From: Bdellovibrio sp.
GTDB lineage: Bacteria > Bdellovibrionota > Bacteriovoracia > Bacteriovoracales > Bacteriovoracaceae
Direction of reading: 5' to 3'
Assembly (NCBI GenBank): GCA_022729855.1
Contig: DZBG01000004.1
Location: 1-64,000 of the forward strand
Length of the DNA stretch: 64,000 nucleotides
Shown here: positions 1-7,799 of the stretch, one piece after another
How positions within the stretch are numbered: position 1 is the first letter of the stretch
How the letters are laid out: each line of letters starts with the position of its first letter
The notes under the pieces: generated by a model
What the model saw: the letters and a program-made list of their open reading frames with translations, nothing else
Database searches by the model: none
What the model was told of the DNA's origin: nothing
Translations under genes and position numbers: made by a program

Positions 1-38
1 CGCTGGGCCGTAAGTGGCCGAAAACTAATTCAAATTAG

Positions 39-347
39 ATGCGTAGCCCCTGCCCTCTCCTTGGTTTTATCCCGGCCATCCTCGTTATTTTTCTCAATCC
101 ACAGGCTTCTGAGCATCTTTTTGCTGTGAGCATGGTTTATCTGATCGCTAATGCAGTGGATATGTTCTTGGTATTTCCATTATTGGTTTCAAAAATAGTG
201 AATTTACATCCAATACTTGTTATTGTGAGTGTCATTGTTGGTTCTCAACTTGGTGGTGTCGTCGGAATGATTGTTTGTATTCCTGTGACGGCTTTTGTTA
301 AACTAATGGTTATCGAGATTTATAAAGATCTTTATTACCAATACTAG
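39..347 (+). CDS. AI-2E family transporter, C-terminal fragment
   Basis: The roughly 95 C-terminal residues match the last part of an AI-2E/PerM-type membrane permease: a PLLGFIPAIL stretch like the segment after the conserved IPxxGP motif, then hydrophobic helices and a short KDLYYQY tail. A normal family member has about 350 residues, so most of the protein is missing. In this frame a TAG sits at 36-38 directly before the ATG at 39, and none of the three frames of bases 1-45 gives a plausible transporter sequence. The ATG is therefore not a trustworthy start; this is either a gene cut at an assembly edge or a broken copy. It ends 9 bp before bamD. The substrate cannot be told from the fragment. 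Confidence 0.6.
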   Translation: MRSPCPLLGFIPAILVIFLNPQASEHLFAVSMVYLIANAVDMFLVFPLLVSKIVNLHPILVIVSVIVGSQLGGVVGMIVCIPVTAFVKLMVIEIYKDLYYQY

Positions 348-356
348 AAAAGATTT

Positions 357-1130
357 ATGAAATATTTATTGTTTATTTTAATTGTTTTAGCAGGATGTTC
401 TTCGGATAAACCTGATGGAAGAACTGAGGCCGAGGTTTTATACCGTGAAGCCGAGGAGCTGGTGAGTTCTGAGCGTTATATTTTGGCCACTGAAAAGCTG
501 AATACGATTAAAACTCAACACCCTTATAGTTTTTATGCCACTCCAGCTGAGCTGATGCAGGCAGATATTCTGTATCTTCAAGAAAATTTTGTTGAGGCAG
601 CGGCTTCTTATATTTTGTTTAGGGACTTCCATCCTCGCCACGAAAAGATCTCTTATGTCGTTTTTAAAATCGCGGAGTCTTATTTTAAACAAGTTCCGGA
701 TACGATTGACCGTGATCTAGAGCCTGCGATTGAAGCGATAAAATACTTTCAAGAGGTTATAGCGAAATATCCTGAATCTAGTTACAAGGCCGATGCTGAG
801 AAAGAAATCATCGAATGTAATAATATGCTTCGCCAGAAAGATCAGTATATTGCTGACTTTTATTTCAAAACAGAAGTCTTTGGCCCAGCTAGGTATTGGT
901 ATTTAGATATTCTAAGTAATCACGCTGAAGAAAAAATTCGTTACCACTCGATGGAGCGAATCGTAAGTGCAAGTTATGAGCTTAAAGAGTACAGTGCTTG
1001 TATAAATTACTCAGAAAAATTTTATGAGTTGGTTGATAAAAAGACCAAGAAAGTCATACAATCAGTAAAAGAGAAATGTCTTAAAAATGATACTGGTGAA
1101 AGTTCTACTGACACCGCAGAGGAGAGCTGA
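357..1130 (+). CDS. bamD: Outer membrane assembly lipoprotein BamD
   Basis: The 257-residue product begins with a lipoprotein signal ending in LAGC (Cys at residue 14), followed by SSDKPDG, as expected for anchoring in the inner leaflet of the outer membrane. The body is a series of TPR-like helical hairpins (for example the FVEAAASYILFRDFHP and AIKYFQEVIAKYPESSY regions), and the length is close to the usual ~245 residues of BamD. BamD is the essential lipoprotein partner of BamA in folding outer-membrane beta-barrels. The last ~30 residues are acidic and Ser/Thr-rich. The downstream TPR gene starts 1 bp after its stop, so the two are probably translationally coupled. YfiO/ComL is the same family; a generic TPR lipoprotein is the alternative. 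Confidence 0.85.
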   Translation: MKYLLFILIVLAGCSSDKPDGRTEAEVLYREAEELVSSERYILATEKLNTIKTQHPYSFYATPAELMQADILYLQENFVEAAASYILFRDFHPRHEKISYVVFKIAESYFKQVPDTIDRDLEPAIEAIKYFQEVIAKYPESSYKADAEKEIIECNNMLRQKDQYIADFYFKTEVFGPARYWYLDILSNHAEEKIRYHSMERIVSASYELKEYSACINYSEKFYELVDKKTKKVIQSVKEKCLKNDTGESSTDTAEES

Positions 1131-1131
1131 G

Positions 1132-1863
1132 TTGGAAAATTTTAAACAATCTGATTTGTTAAAAAAAGCTAAAGAGGCCTTTCAAAAAAACGATCTCAAA
1201 ACATCTAGCTTAATTTTAAACGAATTAATTGAATTAAATTCTTCACACACTGAGGCTTATTTCTATCTGGCCAACGTCTTTCACCTTCGTGGGGAAATAG
1301 GGAAGGCAATTAAGGCCTTTAACCGCGTTTTGGAGCTTGATCCTAACCACACAGACGCTTCAATTTCACTTTCAGTTCTTTTAAACGATATCGGTCGTTA
1401 TGAAGAGGCGAAAACGATTTTCGAGAAAGCGAATAATCACGTTAAAAATTCTCAGAACCAAGGTGTGGTTGATCCTCACCTTAATAAGAAGTTCTCACTT
1501 AAGCATTATGAGCTAGCTGAATCTTATGCTTCTTATAATCGATTTGATGAAGCTCTATTTGAATACAATAAATCAATTAACCTAGACCCTGATAACCTCG
1601 AAATTCGCATTAAGGTGGCCAAGCTCTACTCTAAGAAGGGTTTCACTTCAAAATCATTTGAAGAGCTTAAAAAGCTTAAAAATGAGCATCCAGGATACAT
1701 CCCAGCTCGTATTGCCTTAGGTCTTCTATTTTACGGATCAGGCAATATCATTGAAGCTCAAGCTGAGTGGCAGAATGTTCTTTCTCGTGAGCCAAATAAT
1801 CAAGAGGCCGTGATGTATATTAATTTATCTCGTGGGGCGACTGAGACTCATATTTCTTTATAA
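1132..1863 (+). CDS. TPR-repeat protein, function unknown
   Basis: A 243-residue soluble protein made mostly of tetratricopeptide repeats: one clear set near residues 40-90 (AYFYLANVFHLRGEIGKAI, then FNRVLELDP) and another near 130-200. No signal peptide or enzyme motif is seen. I start at TTG 1132 because AGAGGAG lies 7 bases upstream and the TTG follows the bamD stop directly; the upstream ATG at 1087 lies inside bamD and would add 15 residues with no ribosome-binding site. TPR proteins act as protein-binding scaffolds. Its place behind bamD suggests, but does not show, a role connected with envelope assembly. A strong hairpin terminator follows at 1901-1930. Confidence 0.75.
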   Translation: MENFKQSDLLKKAKEAFQKNDLKTSSLILNELIELNSSHTEAYFYLANVFHLRGEIGKAIKAFNRVLELDPNHTDASISLSVLLNDIGRYEEAKTIFEKANNHVKNSQNQGVVDPHLNKKFSLKHYELAESYASYNRFDEALFEYNKSINLDPDNLEIRIKVAKLYSKKGFTSKSFEELKKLKNEHPGYIPARIALGLLFYGSGNIIEAQAEWQNVLSREPNNQEAVMYINLSRGATETHISL

Positions 1864-1900
1864 ATAATTGTTAGTAAGAACTAAGTTAGTAGATACAAAT

Positions 1901-1930
1901 AAAAAAGCCACCTTTAAAGGTGGCTTTTTT
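1901..1930. terminator. Bidirectional intrinsic terminator
   Basis: The 18-base perfect palindrome GCCACCTTTAAAGGTGGC is flanked by six A on the left and six T on the right, so it works as a hairpin plus U-run in both directions. It lies between the convergent TPR gene and fliW and probably ends both transcription units. Confidence 0.9.
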
Positions 1931-1955
1931 ATTATCTATTTTTGTCTAGAGAAGA

Positions 1956-2507
1956 TTAAGCTTCAGCGATTGTTGCGCGAGCAGCAGATGCTGGTTTGAA
2001 TTCTCCAGCTTCAAGAGTGATGCTTGGAGCGAAGTCCGTACGTTTTGCATCATCAGAAGAGAAGTTTACGATATAAGTCTTAAGCTCTTTGTACATTTCA
2101 TGCTTAACAGACAGCTTAGAATCTTGAAGAACAATTTGTTTTCCAATTTTCTTCTGAGAGTTAATCACTATTGGTGCTTTCACGTTTGCAGACATTTCAG
2201 TTACGTTCGCTGGGATCGTAAGAATGCTGTAAAGTTTTGCATTTGTAAGTGCTTCTAACTCTAGACCGTTAAGATCTGCAGGAAGAAGTTTTGCAATATA
2301 ATCTGGCTTAAAGATTTTAGGTTCGATGATTGGGAAAGCTACTTTCTCGTCTTCAATTGATTGAAGCCAAAGAATAAGTGTGCTGTCACCTGGATCAACA
2401 ACGAAATACTTTTTAAGGTTTTCGAAGCCGAGTAACCCTTCAGGGAAGGCGACAATATCTGTTGGGTTTACGTCCAGTTCCCCAAATCTTGATGTATTAA
2501 CTTTCAC
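1956..2507 (-). CDS. fliW: Flagellar assembly factor FliW
   Basis: The 183-residue product carries the FliW pattern: an early TSRFGELDV strand, then FPEGLLGFENLKKYFVVD, and a later LYSILTIP segment with IVINSQKKIGKQIVL. FliW binds CsrA and also flagellin; free FliW removes CsrA from flagellin mRNA, tying flagellin synthesis to export. The start is a GTG (2505-2507) with GGAGGA 6 bases upstream. It is the last gene of the flg cluster and directly follows csrA, the arrangement expected for partners. About 35 C-terminal residues (from HEMYKELKTYIV onward, Ala-rich at the end) go beyond the usual ~145-residue family length; their role is unknown. Confidence 0.92.
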   Translation of the reverse strand: MKVNTSRFGELDVNPTDIVAFPEGLLGFENLKKYFVVDPGDSTLILWLQSIEDEKVAFPIIEPKIFKPDYIAKLLPADLNGLELEALTNAKLYSILTIPANVTEMSANVKAPIVINSQKKIGKQIVLQDSKLSVKHEMYKELKTYIVNFSSDDAKRTDFAPSITLEAGEFKPASAARATIAEA

Positions 2508-2527
2508 GGATTATCCTCCAAAACAAA

Positions 2528-2548
2528 ATGGTAAGGTATTCTTACCAT
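2528..2548 (-). promoter_or_regulatory. Hairpin in csrA-fliW intergenic RNA
   Basis: Arms ATGGTAAG and CTTACCAT (8 bp) enclose a 5-base loop just upstream of the fliW Shine-Dalgarno on the minus strand. There is no U-run, so it is not a standard terminator. A nearby GGAGGA forms the fliW ribosome-binding site and could also be a CsrA contact; that is inference. Confidence 0.45.
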
Positions 2549-2596
2549 AGCATCTTGATGTTACCAGTCAAACAATAAAATGTGCAAGGAGGAAAA

Positions 2597-2827
2597 TTAT
2601 TTCTTCTTTAGCTCTTCGCCTAGACGCCCTATGTCATCCATGCTAGTCTGAACAGCTTCAGTATTTTGATCTTGAATGGCCTGATAGACCTCTTCGCGGT
2701 GAATTTTCGTCTCTTTAGGAGCTTTGATACCCAAGCGTACTTGCTTACCTTTTATTTGCACCACAACAATCTTGATATTATCGTCAATTGCGATGCTTTC
2801 TCCTAGCTTCCTTGTTAGAACGAGCAT
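2597..2827 (-). CDS. csrA: Carbon storage/translational regulator CsrA
   Basis: The 76-residue protein starts MLVLTRKLGESI and contains the CsrA core (IKIVVVQIKGKQVRLGIKAP, then HREEVY), including the conserved R44-type arginine in the strand that contacts GGA motifs in RNA. CsrA is a homodimer that blocks or stabilises mRNAs. I start at the ATG at 2825-2827 because the family begins exactly at this MLVLTRK motif and AAGGAA lies 8 bases upstream; an in-frame upstream extension of 12 residues is not conserved in the family. The C-terminal tail of about 20 residues is longer than in E. coli. It has its own promoter-like sequence upstream and lies between flgL and fliW. Confidence 0.95.
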   Translation of the reverse strand: MLVLTRKLGESIAIDDNIKIVVVQIKGKQVRLGIKAPKETKIHREEVYQAIQDQNTEAVQTSMDDIGRLGEELKKK

Positions 2828-2855
2828 TATATATTCCTTGTGAGTCTTTTTTGGC

Positions 2856-2879
2856 TGAGTCAAATTTCTGACTGACTCA
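2856..2879 (-). promoter_or_regulatory. csrA leader hairpin
   Basis: TGAGTCA and TGACTCA form a 7-bp stem with a 10-base loop in the predicted csrA 5' leader, about 30 bases before the start codon. It may shape access to the leader or contribute to autoregulation; no direct evidence. Confidence 0.35.
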
Positions 2880-2900
2880 ATAAACTTACTATTGGCAGTG

Positions 2901-2928
2901 TGTATAACAGATTGGAGGAGTTGTGCAA
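2901..2928 (-). promoter_or_regulatory. Promoter-like sequence for csrA-fliW
   Basis: On the minus strand TTGCAC is followed after 16 bases by TATACA, close to the sigma-70 consensus. Transcription would begin near 2893, giving a leader of about 65 bases. This would allow csrA and fliW to be made apart from the long flg transcript. Confidence 0.5.
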
Positions 2929-2968
2929 GGGTTTTATGGAAAAAAGGTTAAGACATTGTAAGAATTTC

Positions 2969-3967
2969 TTAGCGCAGGAAGTCCATAAGGTTCGTATTCA
3001 TCAAATTAGCACTAGCTTTATAGGCTGCCTTAAGGACGGTCTGCTCTTTTTGGAGGTCACTGAAGAGTTCAGTGACATCAGCGTCTTCAATTTTTGACTT
3101 ATATGACTCATTAAGAAGTTTAGTTTTCTCAATATTTGTTTCCGAGTTCGCAATAGTGTTAGTAAGCGCCCCAATCTCAGTTCTTAATGTTGTCACACGG
3201 TCCATACTTGTATCTAAATTTACAAGCAAGCCTTGGATAATTTCATGGTTATCAGTTAATAGTGCATTTTCTAGGCTTCTGAGTTCATCAAAAATATTAG
3301 AGGTACTGTTGTCAGAGGCTTCAACATTTTCACCTGAAGCCAGATTTCTGCCTTGATCAGGAAGCTCCATATCTGGGCCTTGCTGAATCTCTAATTGTTT
3401 TCTTGTGACTGGAGCTTTGGGTTTAGTAAAAAAGACCTCGGCTCCACTAAGATTAATAGGTACCAATACATCTTTATTTACTTCAACAAACATTTTGCTC
3501 GTATCACCTTGGTAGCTGCCCTCTTTATCAAAAGGACGAGTGAGAATCTTTTGTCCTGCAAAGAGGTAGCGATTCCCCATACGTTTATTGGCGATACTGA
3601 GGGCCTGCTCACGAAGTTGGTGAATCTCTTTGGCCACACCAGATCTAATCTCAACATTATAAATAGAAGAAGCTTGCCCAACAGCAAGCTCTTTTGCTTT
3701 TAATAAAATATCTGTGAGTTCACCCAAAACATTTTCAGTAAATGAGAGTTGAGTATTAGCGAAGTTAACATTACGAAGATATTGTCCAGCATCGATATTC
3801 TGAGAACGAATAGCAAGCAAATCAATATTCCCAACAGGATCATCTGAGGGTTTTGTGATTCTCTTTAATGTCGATCCTCTCATCTGCAAATCTTCCACGC
3901 GCGACTTTGTCTTTCCTACTGCGTAGTTGATTGCACCGACAGAACTATTTTCAGATACTCTCGACAT
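2969..3967 (-). CDS. flgL: Flagellar hook-filament junction protein FlgL (HAP3)
   Basis: The 332-residue product has the flagellin-like N-terminal coiled region (LKRITKPSDDPVGN, LAIRSQ, then QLSFTENVLGELTDILLKAKELAVG) and a matching C-terminal helix ending NTNLMDFLR. The middle segment YLFAGQKILTRPF is typical of FlgL. It joins hook to filament together with FlgK, whose gene lies 8 bp upstream. Compared with filament flagellins it lacks their conserved C-terminus, which supports FlgL over FliC. The minus-strand operon order flgN-flgK-flgL is the usual one. No flagellin gene is in the window. Confidence 0.93.
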   Translation of the reverse strand: MSRVSENSSVGAINYAVGKTKSRVEDLQMRGSTLKRITKPSDDPVGNIDLLAIRSQNIDAGQYLRNVNFANTQLSFTENVLGELTDILLKAKELAVGQASSIYNVEIRSGVAKEIHQLREQALSIANKRMGNRYLFAGQKILTRPFDKEGSYQGDTSKMFVEVNKDVLVPINLSGAEVFFTKPKAPVTRKQLEIQQGPDMELPDQGRNLASGENVEASDNSTSNIFDELRSLENALLTDNHEIIQGLLVNLDTSMDRVTTLRTEIGALTNTIANSETNIEKTKLLNESYKSKIEDADVTELFSDLQKEQTVLKAAYKASANLMNTNLMDFLR

Positions 3968-3975
3968 ACTTTACC

Positions 3976-5442
3976 TTAGTTCATGATCCCTAGGACCGCT
4001 CTGAACATTTCATCTGAAGCTTTAATGACTTTTGCACTGGCTTCATATGCATTTTGATATCTTACCATATTGGCCGCTTCCTCATCTAAAGAAACTCCCG
4101 CGAGTCTTTCTTTGAATGATTTGGCCTGAGCTAAAATTCCTGATGATTGTTCAGTGTCAATTTTAGATTTTCCAGAAAGAAGTCCCACTTGCCCAACAGA
4201 CTTTAAGTACTGTTCTTCAAATGTAGTTGTTCCTTCACCTAAAACTTTTTCATGTTGAAGTTTTGAGATCGCGAGAGCAATGCGGTTATCTCCAGGCTTA
4301 TTGGCCTCAAGAGCTGTCGCAATATTATTCGCATCTTCTTTAACAACATCTGAAAGATCGATATATTCAGCTGCTCTCTTTACATCAAGTGGCTCTTTAA
4401 AAAAATCAAGTCCAGTCACAGGTCTTGCCGCTGCATTTGGAACAGGATTTCCTTGAGCGTCAGTAGGGACTTGAAAATTAGCAAATCCACGACGGTGAAC
4501 GGCATTGGTTGAAAGAACTAATCCGTGAGCAAGCTCATCGACTTGTTTTTCAAGTGCACTAAGTTCATCATCACGAGTTTTAATGAGAGATCCAATTGAT
4601 CCCGTTTTGATTTGATCTGTAATAGATTTACTAGGGCGTGAAGCAAAAAAGATTTCAACATTCCCTTTGTCTGCAGAGCTATCTCCAGGTTTTACTGATG
4701 AACCAGCTCTCAGTTCTTGGGCCACTTCACCTGCTACGAGTGATCCAAGGCCTTCAATATTTACAACATAGCGTCCTTGCTCATCTGAGTAAGTAGAAAC
4801 AGTGAACATCTCGGCCAGAGTTCTGACTGCATTATCACGCTGATCTTGGAGATCGTTCGCTTCTCCACCACCAACTTCAAGAACAGCAATTTCTTTATTT
4901 AATTTTGCGACAGTTTTAGCAAGGCTATTAGCATCTTGAACTTGAAGAGAAATCTTACGGTTCATTGAGGCACGTACTTGATCAAGACTTTCAGTAATAC
5001 GGTGAAAATCTTCAGTCACGATCTTTGCGTTTTCACGAACAATATTTCTTACAGTTTCATTTTCTGGTTGATTTGAAAGTTCTCTGAATGAATTGAAAAA
5101 ACGATTAAGAACTTTGTTTAACCCATCAGAGTTCACTTCATTGAAGATCTCTTCAACGTGTCCAAGCTGAAGAGCACGCTCTTCATTGTACTTATGATTG
5201 GCCGTAGCTACATTGAGTTTCTTTTCGATAAGATCATCATGTGATCTTCTGATTGACTGGATATCTACACCCGTACCAACGACATAATCACCCTCAGAGA
5301 GAGTGATCCCGTTTTTCATACGAACTTCTTGGCGTGAGTATCCGTCAGTATTGGCGTTAGCAATGTTATGCGATGTCGTAGACATCGATTGCTTGGCCGC
5401 TGAGAGCCCCGACTTACCAATATTTAAAAGATCTGCACCCAA
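3976..5442 (-). CDS. flgK: Flagellar hook-associated protein FlgK (HAP1)
   Basis: The 488-residue product opens with the rod/hook/HAP signature (LLNIGKSGLSAAKQSMSTTSHNIANANTDGYSRQEV split over residues 5-40) and closes with the matching helix (NMVRYQNAYEASAKVIKASDEMF). The middle contains the FlgK-specific LNRFFNSFRELSNQPEN segment. It forms the first junction ring between hook and filament. The start is TTG (5440-5442) with AAGGA about 8 bases upstream. The FlgN chaperone gene precedes it by 26 bp, and FlgL follows; these three form a normal secretion unit. The length is a little shorter than the ~550 residues in enterics. Confidence 0.94.
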   Translation of the reverse strand: MGADLLNIGKSGLSAAKQSMSTTSHNIANANTDGYSRQEVRMKNGITLSEGDYVVGTGVDIQSIRRSHDDLIEKKLNVATANHKYNEERALQLGHVEEIFNEVNSDGLNKVLNRFFNSFRELSNQPENETVRNIVRENAKIVTEDFHRITESLDQVRASMNRKISLQVQDANSLAKTVAKLNKEIAVLEVGGGEANDLQDQRDNAVRTLAEMFTVSTYSDEQGRYVVNIEGLGSLVAGEVAQELRAGSSVKPGDSSADKGNVEIFFASRPSKSITDQIKTGSIGSLIKTRDDELSALEKQVDELAHGLVLSTNAVHRRGFANFQVPTDAQGNPVPNAAARPVTGLDFFKEPLDVKRAAEYIDLSDVVKEDANNIATALEANKPGDNRIALAISKLQHEKVLGEGTTTFEEQYLKSVGQVGLLSGKSKIDTEQSSGILAQAKSFKERLAGVSLDEEAANMVRYQNAYEASAKVIKASDEMFRAVLGIMN

Positions 5443-5468
5443 AGGACAATCCTTGTCTTAGGTCAATA

Positions 5469-5966
5469 TTATCGTGGAATAGACTTCGTCATTCCATCTG
5501 AGCCATACGTCATGTAAGGCTTTTTCTTTCCACCAAATGATTCTTTAATATCGCGAATTGAGACCATCGCTTTATTTAAGAAATGTTGGTTTTTCTTATT
5601 CTGTGTTTGTAGTCTCACTACAATATCAATAAGGAGGGCATTTAAATTCTTAAGTGCACTCACTCCCATTTCTGCTTCAATTTCATCAAAATAGTCTAAA
5701 AGATCAGACACCTTATCAAGGGGCTGATCCATGATTTCTCTTGTATTTAATGTATGAATAAGAGCTGCGCGCTCATTCTCAATTAACCCAATCCTATGGA
5801 TAATATCTTCCTTCTCAGGAAGCATTGATTCTAATTTTTCAATATCAGAAGCAAGAAGAACTAGGTACTCGTCACAAGTGAGATCAAAAAGATCTCTGTG
5901 CAGTTGGCAGAACTGTTCCCAGATCATAATTGCTTGTTGATAATAGAGCTTCTTCATAGCTGACAT
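5469..5966 (-). CDS. flgN: FlgN-like flagellar export chaperone
   Basis: A 165-residue, mostly helical acidic protein with the features of FlgN: an N-terminal helix (YYQQAIMIWEQFCQLHRDLFDLT), a central heptad-rich part (IEKLESMLPEKEDIIHRIGLIENERAALI) and a C-terminal helix (QTQNKKNQHFLNKAM), followed by a disordered basic tail. FlgN keeps FlgK and FlgL unfolded and delivers them to the export gate. Sequence similarity in this family is weak, so position directly before flgK and after flgM is a main part of the evidence. The start ATG at 5966 has GAGG 8 bases upstream; an inner ATG at residue 4 is possible. Confidence 0.8.
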   Translation of the reverse strand: MSAMKKLYYQQAIMIWEQFCQLHRDLFDLTCDEYLVLLASDIEKLESMLPEKEDIIHRIGLIENERAALIHTLNTREIMDQPLDKVSDLLDYFDEIEAEMGVSALKNLNALLIDIVVRLQTQNKKNQHFLNKAMVSIRDIKESFGGKKKPYMTYGSDGMTKSIPR

Positions 5967-5977
5967 AGGATGTCCTC

Positions 5978-6310
5978 TTAGAATTCAGAAGTTAAGATTT
6001 TATCAGCAAGTGCGTCGTAATCTACTTCGTAAGTTCCAGATTGAATTTGCGCTTTAAGTCTCGCAATCTTTTCTGAATTATCAACTGGCTCAGAAGCATC
6101 TACGGCTTTTTTAATGCGCGCAAATTCTTTTACACCATCGTTGATGTTTACTTTAGCATCAGATGAAGTCCTATCCATAATTTGCTCAGTCTTCTCAACC
6201 GAATTACGGCGAATTTGACCAGCATTTTGACCACTTTTTGTGGCCCCTGTTTCTCCTGTGCGAGAGCGAGGAAAGAAGGGAGAGCGAGTAGTATCAATTC
6301 CATTACTCAT
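5978..6310 (-). CDS. flgM: Anti-sigma-28 factor FlgM
   Basis: A 110-residue small polar protein. The last third has the FlgM pattern that binds sigma-28: a helix with EFARIKKAV, then NSEKIARLKAQIQSGTYEVD and YDALADKILTSEF. The first 50 residues are Ser/Thr/Arg-rich and likely disordered, as in other FlgM proteins. FlgM holds FliA inactive until the hook is finished and then is exported. The gene overlaps the 3' end of flgJ by 8 bp and is followed 11 bp later by flgN, so its production is tied to basal-body gene expression. Confidence 0.88.
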   Translation of the reverse strand: MSNGIDTTRSPFFPRSRTGETGATKSGQNAGQIRRNSVEKTEQIMDRTSSDAKVNINDGVKEFARIKKAVDASEPVDNSEKIARLKAQIQSGTYEVDYDALADKILTSEF

Positions 6311-6686
6311 GAGATATCTCCTTCGCAGAATCAGCTCGTCCTGAGACAGATTCGTATTTAGCGATTTGCTGTTGTGGCGCTACTTGGTTTCTGAGTTGCT
6401 TAAGATGTTGTGGAAGAATTTGATCTAGGATCATTCCTTTCACTCCAAGACCGTTTTTTGAACCGGCCATCATCTTTGAATGCTCATCATCCATTAGCGA
6501 ATTATAGTAATCAGTCGCGGCAGAATCAGGAGTTTCCTTATTCACAGCTTTTCTCATCTCACTAAGCATATGATTAGTAAAATTAGCTTCCATGCCTTCA
6601 GCGACGTCTTCATATTGTTTAAGGATTTTTTTAGCAGTAGTAGCTTGATCTACGTTTGCTTGTGGATTTATTTTCAAAATCACCAT
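6303..6686 (-). CDS. flgJ: Rod-binding protein, FlgJ N-domain only
   Basis: A 127-residue protein that corresponds to the N-terminal rod-cap half of FlgJ: EGMEANFTNHMLSEMRKAV, DYYNSLMDDEHSKMMAG and GLGVKGMILDQI are the typical motifs. The C-terminal glucosaminidase (peptidoglycan-cutting) half found in enteric FlgJ is absent, as in many non-enteric bacteria where a separate enzyme serves. It follows flgI after 107 bp, the largest gap inside the operon, which holds a 12-base direct repeat. The ATG at 6684-6686 has only a close AGG before it; the GTG one codon later is an alternative start. Confidence 0.85.
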   Translation of the reverse strand: MVILKINPQANVDQATTAKKILKQYEDVAEGMEANFTNHMLSEMRKAVNKETPDSAATDYYNSLMDDEHSKMMAGSKNGLGVKGMILDQILPQHLKQLRNQVAPQQQIAKYESVSGRADSAKEISHE

Positions 6687-6736
6687 CCTGGTTCTTTTTA
6701 AGGGTCCTTCTCGTCCTGAGAATCCCTATTAAAATC

Positions 6737-6772
6737 TTAGCATTTTTTCTAACTGGGGTGTTAGCATTTTTT
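6737..6772. repeat. 12-base direct repeat in flgI-flgJ gap
   Basis: TTAGCATTTTTT occurs at 6737-6748 and again at 6761-6772, 24 bases apart, inside the only sizeable gap of the flg operon. It may be a protein-binding site or an internal promoter element for flgJMNKL; nothing further can be shown. Confidence 0.4.
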
Positions 6773-6793
6773 GACAGTGGAAAAATTGACCGA

Positions 6794-7792
6794 CTAGATC
6801 AACTCAATATCGGCAACTAATGCCCCCTGGCCTTTGAGGGCCTGGAAAATTGAGATAAGGTCTTCGGGGGTAGTCCCTAGTGCATTCAATGCTTTAACTA
6901 GGTCATTTATTGTAGTTGTTTGCTCAATCATGTGAACGGCCTGTTTGCCACCGGCTTCACTGCCTTTGACTTCAAGAACCAGATTTCCGTGAGCAATAGC
7001 TGACTTTTTAAGAACGATTTCCCCACCAGCAACCACTGTCCCAGTTCGCTCATTGATAACAATTCGAGCGGCGACATCAGCAGCAACACGATAGTTTTCA
7101 ACATGGGCGATAAGTTCAACAACTTTTCTTTCGTAGTAAGTAGGGATGATAAGATCAATTGTTGTTGAGTCTGAAGCCGTCGCATACTTTCCACCAAGCT
7201 CTTGGTTGATGGTTTTTTCAATTCGAGCAGCAGTAGTAAAATCGGGAGTATTTAAAGCAAGACGAAGGGCCTTCTTTTCGTTAAAGCTCATTTCAAGTTC
7301 TTTCTCAACTGTTCCACCATCAGGGATGCGTCCAGTAGTCGCAAATTTCTTCCCTTTCTCAAGACCACCGATAGACAGGGCCCCAGAAGAAACAGCGTAA
7401 ACTTGGCCGTCTCCGCCTTTAAGAGGTGTCACAAGAAGTGTTCCGCCTGCAAGTGAAGAAGCATCTCCAATTGAAGAGATTGTCACATCTAGTTTTTGGC
7501 CTACGCGACCAAAAGCTGGAAGCTTAGCAGTGACGATAACTGCCGCCACATTTTTTGAAGTCACTTCTTTTTGTGGGTTAAGTCCCAAGGTTTGAAACAT
7601 CTTTTTGAGTGAAGTGTTGGTAATCTCACCACCACCGTCTCCTGTTCCATTAAGGCCAATCACTAAACCATAACCAATAAGAGCGTTCTCACGAACACCT
7701 TTAATCGTTACTAAGTCTTTGATTCTACTTGTTGTAGCAACCGCAGATAGGCTTAATACGGAAAGAGAAAGAAGGGCGAAGAGTTTATTCAT
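6794..7792 (-). CDS. flgI: Flagellar P-ring protein FlgI
   Basis: The 332-residue precursor has a Sec signal peptide (residues 1-19, ending SAVA) and then the FlgI hallmark RIKDLVTIKGVRENALIGYGLVIGLNGTGDG (residues 22-52). The conserved VAAVIVTAKLPAF, GGTLLVTPLKG and VVAGGEIVLKK segments follow, and the C-terminus has the usual LVKALNALGTTPEDLISIFQALKGQGAL pattern. FlgI forms the ring in the peptidoglycan layer around the rod. It lies directly after flgH (7 bp), as P-ring and L-ring genes usually do. The length (usual ~350-370) shows it is complete. Confidence 0.96.
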   Translation of the reverse strand: MNKLFALLSLSVLSLSAVATTSRIKDLVTIKGVRENALIGYGLVIGLNGTGDGGGEITNTSLKKMFQTLGLNPQKEVTSKNVAAVIVTAKLPAFGRVGQKLDVTISSIGDASSLAGGTLLVTPLKGGDGQVYAVSSGALSIGGLEKGKKFATTGRIPDGGTVEKELEMSFNEKKALRLALNTPDFTTAARIEKTINQELGGKYATASDSTTIDLIIPTYYERKVVELIAHVENYRVAADVAARIVINERTGTVVAGGEIVLKKSAIAHGNLVLEVKGSEAGGKQAVHMIEQTTTINDLVKALNALGTTPEDLISIFQALKGQGALVADIELI

Positions 7793-7799
7793 CCTGAAT

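Noticed and set aside
2828-2863. 12-residue extension of CsrA
   Set aside because: CsrA begins at MLVLTRK throughout the family and a good ribosome-binding site precedes that ATG.
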